A DNA stretch of 64,000 nucleotides from Scolanthus callimorphus. Its lineage: Eukaryota; Cnidaria; Anthozoa; Actiniaria; Edwardsiidae. The DNA is taken from positions 25,069,387 to 25,133,386 of the forward strand of contig CM066918.1 in NCBI GenBank assembly GCA_033964015.1, read 5' to 3'. Position numbers and translations under genes: made by a program. Within the stretch, counting starts at the first letter, position 1, and each line of letters starts with the position of its first letter. The notes below the pieces were generated by a model. That model had not been told where the DNA came from, made no database searches, and was given only the letters and a program-made list of their open reading frames with translations. Positions 33,795 through 45,199 of the stretch are shown in pieces.

Positions 33795-33985
33795 GCCTTT
33801 AGGGTTGGTTTTCATGTCGAATAAGCGACGTAAGCATAAGCATAAGAAGAACGGAAGCCTTTGATCCTTATGCTTACGCTTATGTCGTAGTAAATACCGC
33901 ACTAAAGAAAACAGCTATATAGTTTGATCCTTATGCTTATGCTTTCGCTCATGCTAGTATGTTGCTAGTTAAAATCAACCCTTAG
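33795..33985. mobile_element. MITE with AGGGTTGGTTTTCA ends and GCATAAGCATAAG arms
   Basis: The left end TTTAGGGTTGGTTTTCATGT is matched by TTAAAATCAACCCTTAGA on the right. Inner arms GACGTAAGCATAAGCATAAG and TTATGCTTACGCTTATGTCG fold on each other. Non-coding. Confidence 0.7.
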
Positions 33986-33999
33986 AGTATACCAATAAT

Positions 34000-34480
34000 A
34001 CACTCAATGTATGGATCATCATCATTTTTGCTCAGTGAGGCATTCATGCCTCTGAGTCCGGGGAGTCCCAACTCCTGTAGCGCTCGCGGCTCCACCGTTT
34101 GAACAGCGAACGGTCCATCATTGTCCTCAACACTTGTCCCTTATCCACCTATCTGCTGGTCTGCGTCTCCCAAGTCTGGCTTGAATTTCCATGAATAAAG
34201 TCTGTTTCTGGGTGAGTTGTTTTCCATGGACGCAGTGCGCCAGCCACTCCAGATGTCTCTGTTCTTGAAAGTCCTTTAAATTCCCCTTCCTGTCAACTCA
34301 AGATCTTCTTGTTTGAATAAATGAAGGCATAGTCCCAATGGATACGCTATGTTAGGGGTATAAGGGGCGGGGAGAAATATTCGGGGCTAGAAGCATAGAA
34401 GCGGAATATAATGAATCGTAGAATCTCAATCAAACTTCAACAGGGTGAGTCTTCTTGAATTTACAATTCTGAAACAGTCA
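34000..34480. other. Intergenic, no gene seen
   Basis: No recognisable domain or repeat partner in the window. Confidence 0.5.
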
Positions 34481-35695
34481 ATAAGCAACAATATCAGTCA
34501 GTTTATTCACCACATTCCATAATTACAATCATTTTTTTATAATAAAAAAATACAAATCATGTTGGTAGGAGGACTTGGGAAACCCTACTGCGCTTTTACA
34601 AGGAAGTCCCCCTTGAGTACTATTTACAATATATATATTTTGTAAGGTATCCAGGCGGCGGTACTAGTCGTTTTTCTTTGTAGTTATTAGATTATTGAAA
34701 TAATATATATATAAAAAAAACAGGTTGCAGCACTAATAAAAAGATATAGAATTTCTATTGTGTACAGTGGTGAGGGATTATTCAATTTTAAGATGTGTTT
34801 CTTGTAGTTTCTTTTGAAAATTAGGAACGAGTTTGCATTGTTTTAGGTAATCCGGTATGGAATTCCAGGTTAAAGAAAGCTTATTACGCGTGGAGTGAAG
34901 CGTCCGTAGTTTGTCCTTATTTTTGGTTGACGTAGTAGATTACGGTTTCTTGTACTGTAGTTGTGCATGTTATTGTCATAGACTTTGAATTTGTTAAAAT
35001 ATGGTGGGAGGGCACTGTGTATTTAGTTTATAAGCGAGGCAGCCTGTTTGACAATCAATTAGCTCATAAATGTTTAAGAGAGATAATGATTTGAAAAGTG
35101 GCGCAGAGGGGGCTATATACTTTGAAAATGTCATAATTCGAATCAATTTCTTTTGTACTTTGTAGATTTTTTCTAGACGGCTTGGGTAAGTATTACCCCA
35201 AAGAACATTTGTATAATATAAATGTGGATAAACCAGGCAATGATACACTGATTTCAGTACAGATTGGCTGACATAGTGGCGAAGTTTCCAGATCACTCCA
35301 GCAGTCTTGGAGACTTTAGAATAAACAAGGTTAGTATGATTTTTCCAAGTTAAATTTTCATCAATTATTACTTGAATTAATAATGTCATTAATATATGTT
35401 AGAAATAGTAGTGGCCCTAGCACTGACCTTGAGGTACCCCACATTTCATTGACGCTTCAGGCGATCTGGTATTATTGAATTTAACGATCTGTTTTTTATC
35501 TGTCAAATAACTTTGAAACATTTATTGCATATGCCTCTAATATCATAGAAAGAGAGTTTATCAAGCAGAATAGCATGATTGACTGTGTCAAAAGCTTTTG
35601 ATAAATCGAGAAAGATGCCTACTGTAAATTCTCCATTTTTTATTGCCTGTGTTACCTTATCGACAAGCATGAGCCCATTAGCCATAGAGGGTTTA
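34480..35695 (-). pseudogene. LINE (non-LTR retrotransposon) reverse transcriptase, internally deleted
   Basis: On the minus strand, 35503-35685 encodes TVGIFLDLSKAFDTVNHAIL, the first RT catalytic block. About 35395-35460 encodes GVPQG with an in-frame stop, then GPLLFLTYINDI. Then 34994-35389 carries the thumb/C-terminal part (ENLTWKNHTNLVYSKVSKTAGV, VYPHLYYTNVLWG). The segment holding the second catalytic Asp pair (YADD-type) is missing between YINDI and the thumb, so the copy is dead. 34480-34990 is probably its 3' part. It looks Jockey/CR1-like; the clade is uncertain. Confidence 0.85.
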
Positions 35696-35876
35696 TTGGC
35701 CCCGGGTCCTCATTAAAGAGACCTCCCGCCGAATTTTGCTTCGCCGTCTTTGCCCGCATGGACTCACTTACGATCCAGTAAGAGGATTAAAGACCTGACA
35801 ATAATATTTCCATATTTCCTACAATGAAGCCCTTAGTCTTGCCCACCTTGAGACTATGAAAACCAGAATGATTATT

Positions 35877-36095
35877 CCCATTGGTCTCATTAGTGCGAAT
35901 ATAAGGCACTGACTCATTAGGATATTTCTCCATTATGCTCTATCCTCGCGCATGCAGGTAAGGCGCTTTTACCGTCCTGTCAACCACATTGGTTGTACTT
36001 TCATCTCGTTGTGCTCCCGGGCCCTGGCGACGCCTTTTTCGCATTTCCATTTCCACCCACCCTCCCTAGCTTCGTTTTTTCACGCAATCATTGTT
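35877..36095. repeat. Dispersed repeat, copy 1 (GTGCGAATATAAGGCAC block)
   Basis: AGTGCGAATATAAGGCACTG, TTTTACCGTCCTG, CATTGGTTGT and CCTGGCGACGCCTTTTTCGC recur in the same order and orientation at 49137-49334. No inverted ends or coding frame. Could be a SINE or promoter-derived repeat; origin unknown. Confidence 0.6.
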
Positions 36096-36394
36096 TGCCG
36101 GTTGCACGGCTAAGATTCCCCAGGGACCCGGGAAACCAGTGCAGTCATCTCCAGGCTTCCTCGTTTGAGCGCGCGCAAATGAGACCGAGAAGCTTCGCAT
36201 AATAATGAATCGGAAAAGTGATTGCAAAGGGGAAATTAAAATTACTTAGTATTTGGCAAAAAAATATTAAATAATAAAAATACAACGAAGGAGGGGGATA
36301 CAACAAGGAGGGAGTATTTCCCTACTTTTTATATTCGCCAAAACCCTTAGTCTTCCCCTAATCACCAATCACTAAGGGGACCGGTCATTATTTA

Positions 36395-37140
36395 TCGCCT
36401 GCGGGGGGGGGGGGGGGGGGGGGGGATTTTGATTTTGGGGGAGATCACTTCATTTGGGGAGAGCGAAAGGGGGGATCTCTCAAAACCTGAAGCCCTGAAA
36501 GGGGGGACCACGAGAATTTTCTAAGTAGTTATTCCAGCAACTTCTCTATCATTTGCATTTTTCTACTTCACTTTACTCAATACATAATAAAAATTTCGGC
36601 GCGCTTCGCCTGCATATAAGAATATAATCTAAAATAGTCTTTGGCAACTCGCGCAACGAAGACACTACCTTCGCACCGTTCACAAAAACAAGTGTATCTT
36701 GGCGAGGAAAAACAAACTCTACCAAATTGATGCCCTGCAGTGATAGGCCTGGCGGCAGTCACTATGTTCGAACGAAAAGCGTGAGTTCGACGTTACAGGC
36801 ATAGAAATTCGTCATTTGGGCCGCGCTTCACGCAAATGAATAATAATTTCGTCATTTCGGCGCACAATTGCGCGCATGAATAATAAAACCTACAGGATTT
36901 GTTTAATATACATTAAAAAAAAACGGGAATGTTCATCTAACACTTTCTCTGAGACTTGATGAATGCGTTTATCAAAATTCGGGCGCGCTTCGCGCGCAAC
37001 GAAAGAAAAATGCGATCCCCTCTATCTGTAAATTGTCTTCCAATAGGTCGAATAGGGGGCGGGGGATCACGAAAACGTTTAACTGCTCTGAGGGGGGATC
37101 ACGTTAATCATTGTACTTATAGAGGGATCACTGCATTTTG
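36395..37140. repeat. G-rich repeat region around a 23-bp poly-G tract
   Basis: The poly-G run is at about 36403-36425. GGGGGGATCAC-type blocks recur near 36470-36510 and 37055-37130 in both orientations, and CGGCGCGCTTCGCCTGC-like blocks recur at 36597 and 36987. It looks like a degraded MITE with low-complexity ends. No gene. Confidence 0.4.
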
Positions 37141-37199
37141 ACCTTGTATTACCCAAAATCCTCCCCCCAGGCGATAAATAATGAACACCCCACTTTTCG

Positions 37200-37860
37200 C
37201 TCTTCCCATACATCGTTAAAAAACGAAAAAACTACAAACGATATTACAACAAATGGGCATGGGCGATATCTGGCAACAAGCAAATTAGACACAAGAAAAG
37301 AGCAGGAGCAGAAAAATAAATTGAGAACATATAGAAAATTCAAAACAAAGTATAAGTTAGAACCCTACTACCCAGGTCACCAATCACAGCCATAGAATTT
37401 CATTAACGAAATTAGACTTAGTAATCACTGTCTAGAAATTGAAACTGGGCGCTATAAAAGGCCCTACAAACCACCCAGCGAAAGAATTTGCCCAATTTGC
37501 CACGAAGAAGTGGAAGATGAACAACATTTTCTGATCCACTGCAATATATAAAGATAAGCGCGATGAGCTAATTTCGAATAGAAAATGTGAGATTCAAAAA
37601 TTGTCTGACCAAGTCTACTTTCACTTTGATAAATTACTCAGGTAAAAATACGAAAGCAAAAAAAAGCTATTGCACAATTTGTACATGAGTGCGTCCTCCT
37701 CCGGAAAGACACTATAATAATACATAGTAATAATTATACCTCTTTTTAATAGTTTTATTTGGAACTCCATCCATGTACTTTTGTATACGATGCCAAATAA
37801 AAATATCTGTCTGTCGTTACCAATGACCACCACCCCCCCCCCCCCCCCCCCCCTCCACTT
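37200..37860 (+). pseudogene. LINE 3' fragment with C-terminal Cys/His motif
   Basis: A plus-strand frame reads NKLRTYRKFKTKYKLEPY. After a frameshift near 37385, LTKLRLSNHCLEIETGRYKR and ICPICHEEVEDEQHFLIHC follow; this is the C-terminal zinc-knuckle-like region of cnidarian-type LINEs. A further stop occurs at about 37550. It is a second, different LINE fragment from the one at 34.5-35.7 kb. The short poly-C run (about 37832-37852) follows. Confidence 0.8.
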
Positions 37861-37865
37861 TATAT

Positions 37866-37892
37866 GGCATAGACATAGACATAGACATAGAC
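37866..37892. repeat. (CATAGA)n microsatellite
   Basis: About four units of CATAGA, followed by AATCTTTATTGGCACATTG, a typical 3' edge of a reverse-oriented LINE copy. Confidence 0.7.
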
Positions 37893-38139
37893 AATCTTTA
37901 TTGGCACATTGTAAAATATAATATACATCGGTGTCAATAAATAATTCAGCAGTACTTTAGTTTAAATTTATATTTTCCTTCCTTTTTTTCGAAATATGAT
38001 CGAATATATTTTGAACACATTTTTTGTAGACTGGATGGAGGGTTAATATAACCTTAAAAAGCTGATCAGGGGATAGCTTTTTTGTCTGAAGTGAGTAGAG
38101 CTAAGAGGGCTTGCCTAAGATCTTTATATGGTTCCGCGC

Positions 38140-38640
38140 CGCCTATGACAGTAGTGGCCTATTTTCAATGCTGCGCTGGCCGCTGATGATTGGTTGAGCT
38201 ACTTGTCAAATCACACTAGTGGTCTATTGTCAATGCTGCATTCTGATTGGTTGAGCTACTAGTAAGCTATAAGTTATAGCCTACTAGTAGCGAAACGTGT
38301 CGGATTTGAAAGCCAGGAAATGGCAAATGAGCAGACCAGAAAACGTTTTTGGCTATATAAATTGACCTACTAGTGTGATTTGACTAAAACAATTATTCCT
38401 CTCTCCCTCATGGGCTCTGAGTCAATAGCCCATTCGGCCTTCGGCCTCATGGGCTATTGACTAAGAGCCCATTAATCGGGCTCGAGGAATATAATTGTTA
38501 ATTATAGCCTACTAGTAGCCAAAGTTTTGGATTTGAAAGCCAGAAAATGGCAAATGACCAGACCAGAAAGCGTTTTTGGCTATACAAATTGACCTATTTG
38601 AATTATTCCTCGAGCGGCCCAGTGGGCGTTCGAAGCACAG
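38140..38640. repeat. GCTACTAGT / CCCATTCGGCC repeat cluster
   Basis: Two direct copies of GGATTTGAAAGCCAG..AATGGCAAATGA..CGTTTTTGGCTATA lie near 38300-38370 and 38527-38590, around a palindrome (GCCCATTCGGCCTTCGGCCT). Related sequence (GGTCTATTG, GCTCAGCCAATCAGAATGCA) is at 62600-62890. Confidence 0.55.
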
Positions 38641-39191
38641 GAGTAGATGAATCTATTTTTAGCGAACATTAATCAGTCATGGTTACAAATTAATTTTGTC
38701 CCCGCTCTCAAAGGAAAGATGCCGCCAACGCACTGCACGCGCTGAAGCCCGTATTCGCACTCTCAAAGTACCAATTTCCGTGGAAAATTCAAATCGAAAT
38801 TGTTGGCAAAAATTAACATTGATGTTCCCTCTTTGCTGGAATGCTGAGAAAATGTTGATTGTTTTACAAGCGTGTACTTTTTGAATATCATATAAAAACA
38901 TGGCTTACCATAACAGAAAAATTTGTCCCGAAATTTGAACAAGTTTTCCCAGCAGAACATTTTTTTTCCAGCAACATTCTTGTCCAGAATTTCCCAGCCA
39001 GGTAGGGAAGCGGCTGCGCCCACGACTTTTGCGCGCGCATTTTGTTCGAAATAACCGTGCGCGCGAAAGTGGTAAATCAGAGTCCACATCACTGTTCTTT
39101 GCCTTATTTTGCTCCGAGTGCACACTTTTTATTTCGCGCGCACGGTTATTTCATTAAGCAATAAAAGTACTTTCCGCGTGCTCTCTGCTTT

Positions 39192-39304
39192 CTTACAAAC
39201 ACGAGGGGGATGTTGGGAGAACTGATCAAATTGAAAGACACGAGCCGAAGGCGAGTGTCTTTCAAGTTTTATCAGTTCGACCAACATTCCCGAGTGTTTG
39301 TAAG
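39192..39304. mobile_element. Fold-back element, CTTACAAACACGAG ends
   Basis: The arms (CTTACAAACACGAGGGGGAT..AAAGACAC and GTGTCTTT..CGAGTGTTTGTAAG) pair over about 50 bp with a GAGCCGAAGGCGA centre. Non-coding. Confidence 0.65.
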
Positions 39305-39636
39305 AAACCATTCACAATACAACATAGGTGTTATTTTCTAAAACAAAATGTTATAATTATGATCATTTTCCGTTGCAAATAGTGCGCGCATTCGAACAAT
39401 TTGATCGGAGCCGCGCGCGCAAGCTGATGCGAGCAGAGTGGTATGGACTCTTATTTCCCACGGCAAATCAGCCAATCATTTTAAGAGAAAGCTTAATGTT
39501 ATGGTAAAACGCGCGATTTATGGATTCAGGAATATTACAAAAAAAAAAGAAAAACAAGGATGGTAACACCATTTTTTTTTCTTAAATATGTTCGATGCAG
39601 AAAGGTAGTAGAATATACTAGGTAGTAGAATATACA

Positions 39637-39740
39637 CTTAATGGCTGCTCCCGAGGGAAACATTAGTTTTGTTTCCCGAGAATCTCGATGTTTCCCGAGA
39701 CGGAGTCGAGGGAGCAGTTCCTGAGGGAGCAGTTATTAAG
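39637..39740. mobile_element. Small fold-back element with GGCTGCTCCCGAGGGA arm
   Basis: GCTGCTCCCGAGGGAAAC pairs with GAGTCGAGGGAGCAGTT, and the middle TTTCCCGAGAATCTCGATG is itself repetitive. Non-coding. Confidence 0.5.
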
Positions 39741-40421
39741 TGTTTTGTTATATAGCAAAAATAAACTGCAATTATTAAATCAAAACAAATGTATTTCAAG
39801 AACGAAAGAGAAGTTACAAAGTGTGTGCGCGACTGCATCATATAAAATAAAAACACTCCTAAAATCCCACACTATTTTCTTGCATAAGCAAAAACTTATC
39901 AAAATTATACTTCACCAAGCGACCTTGATTTAGCCAATAGGAGCGCGCGCTCGGTTGGAGTGAGCACTCGCTATATAACAATAAATAATATCACCATTAT
40001 AAGTGAAAAATAGCAAACGTTTTCGTAATGTTTGAATTTCTAACATAATTCGTCAAACAGTAATATATCACGTAACGGTCCAGCAGCTCAAAAAAGAGCA
40101 TGGTGACCCCATCGTTTTTACAGTTTTACCAAGTTTGAAAAGTCTAGGTAGTACATCTTTTTTAACGGAATCACCTTAAAGCCCCGGACCCCACTACTGG
40201 GGGCAAAGCGAGGATTACACCTCAATTCTACTTGATTTTTGTTTTTCCCGGTGGTCGGGGGAGCTCGGGGGATGTACTCCATTTCACGATTTCGCTCCGC
40301 AACACGCGCGGACGTAGCGGCATCTGCACTTTTTGTGCTTTTCTGAATCGAATGATACGACGTTCCGAATTCCAAATGGTTTTACGCACGCGCAGCCAAA
40401 CGCTGTGGTCATTGGTCGTTA

Positions 40422-40716
40422 GAGCGGTTTTCACAAGACCATCGTGAAAACAATCGCAATTGAGCAATCACTAGCCACTCAGAATCGAGAGAAATCAAAA
40501 CTTGCTCCTGAATGGCTTTCTTCTCAGCCGAACCAATTACTAAGTAATTACACAACTGCATTTACTGCAGAATTTGATTGGCTGAACCAATTACTAAGTA
40601 ATTACACAACTGCATTTACTGCAGAATTTGATTGGCTGAGAAAAATGAGTAGCCAATGAGAACACCAAGTTCTCGCCATTACATAACAAGTCACGACGGT
40701 CATGTGAAATCCGCTC
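40422..40716. mobile_element. MITE, GAGCGG...CCGCTC ends, copy 2, with internal tandem duplication
   Basis: Same family as 15953-16181 (shared CAATTGAGCAATCACTAGCC and GTCATGTGAAATCCGCTC end), with TA at 40420-40421 and 40717-40718. An internal segment of about 55 bp beginning GAACCAATTACTAAGTAATT is duplicated in tandem (about 40530-40640). Confidence 0.8.
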
Positions 40717-40785
40717 TATCAGAAACATCATTCGTCTGTTACACGTTTCAACTAAGTTATATGTTTCTGTTGTTATATATAAAGA

Positions 40786-40855
40786 TGAGAAAAAACAAAA
40801 CAGCGACGTCTCCGGATCCGTAAGGATGCTGGTCTCTCCGAAGATAAGTAGAATA
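40786..40855. repeat. Uninterrupted relative of the BEL insertion site
   Basis: TATATATAAAGATGAGAAAA continues directly into AACAGCGACGTCTCCGGATC, whereas at 5010-5020 / 15384-15445 the same series is split by the BEL element. Confidence 0.75.
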
Positions 40856-40868
40856 ATAAAAAGAAAGC

Positions 40869-40962
40869 GAGACTTACGGAGTTATAATTGCCAACGTTTC
40901 GGACTCTTTATTCAGCTGAATAAAGAGTCCGAAACGTTGGCAATTATAACTCCGTTAGTCTC
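40869..40962. repeat. 94-bp near-perfect palindrome without spacer
   Basis: The centre is 40915/40916 (TTCAG|CTGAA). Each 47-bp arm contains GAGACT, ACGGAGTTATAATTGCCAAC and GTTTCGGACTCTTTATTCAG. One internal mismatch was seen. The arm resembles the partial palindrome at 15447-15545. Confidence 0.9.
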
Positions 40963-41202
40963 ACTTTTTTTTCTTTTTGGTCATTGGTTGCTTTAGCGCT
41001 TTTATGTACCCATGGCTGAGAGCCAATCAGAAATCGAGAACGCGCGCGTTCCTACTGCGCGGGAAACTTGAAAACAATAATTAATATGGTGGCAAAACTC
41101 GCTGGTTTCGTTTCTATAATTTCTTCGAAGAAATATTATACGACGAATATATCAGCTTGCGAGATATTTGATTTGTTTTGGCGCACGGGATTCCTGTGTC
41201 GT

Positions 41203-41444
41203 GGATGTACCGAGAAACCGTTTAGGATGTACCGAGAAACCGTTTAGGATGTACCGAGAAACCGTTTAGGATGTACCGAGAAACCGTTTAGGATGTACCG
41301 AGAAACCGTTTAGGATGTACCGAGAAACCGTTTAGGATGTACCGAGAAACTGTTTAGGATGTACCGAGAAACCGTTTAGGATGTACCGAGAAACCGTTTA
41401 GGATGTACCGAGAAACCGTTTAGGATGTAGGCAGAGAAACCGTT
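41203..41444. repeat. 22-bp minisatellite, 10 units plus a degenerate one
   Basis: The unit begins GGATGTACCGAGAAACCG and repeats at 41203, 41225, 41247 and every 22 bp to 41401. A variant unit starts at 41423. Only one internal substitution (C to T, near 41351) is seen, so it is highly homogenised. Confidence 0.95.
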
Positions 41445-43080
41445 GCAGTTTTGGAAGCTCACTTTTCAGTCATACTAGAAATCGATGGTATAGTTAGCCA
41501 CTGACCGAAAGTATTACTTTTCGAATCCGTCGCCAAAGAAATGCTAGCTTGGGACTTTTAGAATCCATGGTATCCGGATTGAATCCATTGAAGATTCAGA
41601 ATCCTTTTGATTCCAAAATCCGAATCCTAAATTTCCCAAAGAAACTCGGCCATTTTTACAACACAGAAACCCATAAAAAGCAAAACAAGCCGTTAAAATG
41701 CAATTTGAGAGGAGATCCTCGTTATACCTCCGGAGTTCTGCCACTTTGAATGCAAAGCCAACAATGCGTTGCCTTGGTAACAAATAGACATGCACAACGG
41801 AAGAACTAAGTTCTAATCTAAACTATCTGCACAACATAACATAATCCCCCTTGATGGTAATTTAAGGGGCTTTTGGATTGGCACTGATAAAGGAATCGAT
41901 GTTATCAAGACCAAATTGGGTGTTGTTTATTCGTTCCTTCAACTGCGCACGTTAAGTGAAAAATTCCAGACCACCTGTGCGCGCAATGGATATGACGTCA
42001 CAAGTTCACAAAATTGTCAGCTCGTTTTAATGTGTTTTTCAGTTTGCCGAGAAAACACCAACAGCAACATGAAAATGCTTTAATCAACCAGACTTCGACA
42101 TACATTCAGGTAAGAATTCAGTCTGACACTAGATCGAGATCTTTTTTATCATGACTTGCCATTAATTTATCTAATTTATCGAGATTCTGTATTAGTTGCC
42201 CTTTTTATTAATTCCACTTCCCTGTCAACAAACACAGCCACAAGCATTCGTAGTTTATTTCAACTCGAAGTGCTTTAATTTTCGCCAGTAATGTTGATTT
42301 GTCAACTTTTTTCATTTAACGAGAGATAAAAAGGAGGACCATTGCAGATCACATTTAGCTTGAAAGATTCAGCAAAGACAAGGACAGAAGTTTGCGCCGA
42401 TTGTCTTCAAGGCATGACTAAATTATCGCTAGTGCTAAAAACCAGATAACACTGCTCTTGTGACTTAGTTTTGACTAACGTATTGTCGGTCAGATGAAAT
42501 CCCCAATATTTTAATCGAATGAGAAAATATGTACCGAATTTCGAGTGCAGTCCTTGAATTCAAAAAGTAACATAAAAATAAAAAGTTGACGAGCTGCTAG
42601 AATATCTATGCGACAACCATGTCTTTCAGTTTAATTAAGGTTAGTGTCCTGTTTCGGGGGAGGCGGAATTTGATCGATATAGAAATAAATGCGATTTGGA
42701 AACAACAAAACATGAGCTTACTTGGAAGCGCGCCTGACAAATTCTCTTCTTGTGAATAATGGTGCACCTGCTTAACCGTGCATAAACGTTTGAAGTGTGA
42801 GGTTTTAAATCTACGTTTCTGTGAGGTGTAGCCGGCGTTGTTTTGTTTGAATTTGATATTAAAAACAGCATTAATATACCACACTAACATTAACATAACT
42901 TAAATGTTATATCGACATATTAATAATTACATTACATTAGAATATTCCACACATATTCCACTATGCGACTTTACCGCGGAAAAGTCATTTAATTCAAAGA
43001 ATTTAATTTTCAGACAAGACTATATTAACATATTTCCATGAGCCGTTTCAGCTCAAACGTTTCTCAGTTTTGAGAGCCAA
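41445..43080. other. Intergenic, no gene seen
   Basis: None of the short frames shows a domain. Poorly structured AT-rich sequence. Confidence 0.45.
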
Positions 43081-43112
43081 TCCTTTTTTTCTCAGATATA
43101 AATGTCCCAGAT

Positions 43113-43200
43113 ATAAAGAAAGTCAAAATCGTTCTGTACTCGCTTTCTGATTTGCTAACTTCTTTCAAAGCGTGACCCGGTGTTGAAGTAGTCGCAATAT
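43113..43200. repeat. Partial relative of the 8446-8717 MITE
   Basis: AAAGAAAGTCAAAATC, GTACTCGCTTTCTGATTTGC and AACTTCTTTCAAA correspond to the right half of the element at 8446-8717. Confidence 0.5.
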
Positions 43201-43934
43201 AAAGTATAAAGTGTATATTCTAGGCCGCACACTCCTCGTTCTGCCTGTTTTTGGTAACAAGAGTGTAAAAGTCCATTGAGGACTGTCTACAGAGTTGTTT
43301 ATTTTTGTAGCAGCTTTTTCGGAATTACTTAAAAAGAGAGGGTTGAACCATAATCTGATATCCTGGATATGCCATATGTGATTCTCGGAAAGAGGACGGA
43401 ATTGAAGAGTGTCAAACAAAAGATCTCCGGTAAAAGCTTTCTGACGCGATATTCTTTTGGATGAAAAACTAGTGCGACCGCAAACTGCAAAATTTTGTAG
43501 GGTTGATAAAAAATTGTGGAATTCCAAAATTCTTCAAAGGCACCGCCAACCTTCTGCGCAGGGAATTTTTATTTCAGCTTTTTGAAGTTTATGCGATGCA
43601 AGACTTGCAGCCAATGAAGTCCTTTTAAAACAGGAATTATGTGGTCGAACTTACGGGTTTATCTTTTTTTTTTGGTCGAGACATGACCCCTAGATGGTGC
43701 ACAATTGTCTTCTTCGAAACACTGCTCCCTATCGATCAATGGTGCATTAGAGCGGATGTCCACAGTCCGATGCATGTCGAAAGTAAATCAGATATATCGT
43801 GTTTTTCCGGTTTCTTCGCGTTTTGATTGTGGCGGAGCACCGCAACTTTGCTTAATTTCCCAGCCAATCAGATTGCAAACAAAAATCAAACAAATGATTA
43901 CTTGCGTTTATGTGGGGTTCTACGTAAGTTGGTG

Positions 43935-43990
43935 TTGTTGGCACATGAAAGCCAAGGGTCGTGGGTTCGAGTCCCACTTGAGTCTCTTAC
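43935..43990 (+). other. tRNA-like 3' half (pseudo-tRNA or SINE head)
   Basis: GTGGGTTCGAGTCCCAC forms a perfect 5-bp T-arm with a 7-base loop and an internal B-box. TTGGC/GCCAA upstream may be a remnant anticodon stem. No matching 5' acceptor strand for TTGAGTC was found, so it is not a functional tRNA. Confidence 0.35.
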
Positions 43991-44333
43991 ATTTTTTTTA
44001 TTTGTTATATCTTACTTCGTGGCGATTCGAGTATTTCGGTCTCTCGAGGAGGCATTGAAAAATACTTACATAGAGTGTAAAGCCGCCATTGGTATCTGAT
44101 CATAACTTCATAATTCATCACTGCGTTTAGTCCTGCCGTCGTCAGTTTCTTGGTCATGTTAAACGCAAGTTGTAATTATTACTTCGCCTCCTGATTGGTT
44201 GGTTGTTCAATGGGTTTCGTTTTAGTGATTGGTTATTACTAAGGCCTATAAATACGCCGGTCTTATCATGAGCTGTTATTCGGGCGTTTGAAATCACCAA
44301 GAGCGGCTTATACCTTTGGAGCGCGGCACTAGG

Positions 44334-44464
44334 CACTAGAGACGGAAAACTCGTCTGACGTGTTTTCCGTCTGATATGAATTCAGACGATCTCCCGTCAA
44401 AAATCCGTCTCGTCCCTGTTTCACACTTGAGATTTTGACTAAGACGAGTTTTCCGTCTCTAGTG
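44334..44464. mobile_element. Small MITE with CACTAGAGACGGAAAACTCG ends
   Basis: Perfect 23-bp inverted ends, with interior ACGTGTTTTCCGTCTGA and related blocks. Could fold into a hairpin; no other evidence for a small RNA gene. Confidence 0.75.
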
Positions 44465-44648
44465 TGAACACAGCTAATGATATCTTTAGCGTCCACCATG
44501 TTGTAGTCGACGCGCACGCGCAAGCTGCATGCTCTTCCAACACAAGCAAGCAATTTATTAATTTGCATTCGAAGCTCTGCTGATTAAGGGCGGCGTCATT
44601 TGATACAACAGCCGATCTTAACAATTCAGGCCGACCCAAATACCAATA

Positions 44649-45020
44649 GACCTTTTTCCAAAATGGCCGCCGCAAATTCACATGTCTTAAAATTAAACTG
44701 ACTGAAAATCAAATACTTGCACTAGAAAGAGTATCCTCACATCAGTAATACTTTAAATTTTCGCCATGCCAAATGCCATGTCGGCTGAGAAAGGAGAGTC
44801 TGAAAATTGAAAATTTTACAGAGATTTGTATGACTGGGGGTATGACGTATGATGCAAACGTGTAATTTTTCACATTTTCAGCGTTCGTTTTCTCGGAGGA
44901 TATTGGATATAATGCAGCGAAATTTTGTAGTTTTACTAATGATGATGTGTGTTCTAGTGCTGGTGTTCATTTTTAACAAAAATTGATTTGAATTTTCGGC
45001 GGCCATTTTGGAAAAAGGTC
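44649..45020. mobile_element. MITE with GACCTTTTTCCAAAATGGCC ends
   Basis: Inverted ends of about 27 bp, with TA at 44647-44648 and 45021-45022. Immediately to the right, GGCTGACTGGCCCTTGTGGC (about 45054) and its complement near 45160 form another inverted pair. Confidence 0.8.
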
Positions 45021-45199
45021 TATTAGGAACGGCTCATACACCTTATTCCAAAATGGCTGACTGGCCCTTGTGGCCTCGTTCTCATAAAATTATTCTTTTC
45101 TTTTATATTCACTCAAGCACAAAGACAAAAGATAATTTCATGAGAGTGAGGCCACAAGGGCCAATGAAACAAAAAGTCGGCCATCATTTGGAAGGTGCA

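Noticed and set aside
41203..41444. Possible CRISPR-like array
   Set aside because: Units are contiguous with no spacers, and the genome is eukaryotic; it is a minisatellite.
43705..44099. Overlapping plus-strand ORFs of 117 and 90 codons
   Set aside because: They overlap each other in different frames and the tRNA-like motif; no domain.
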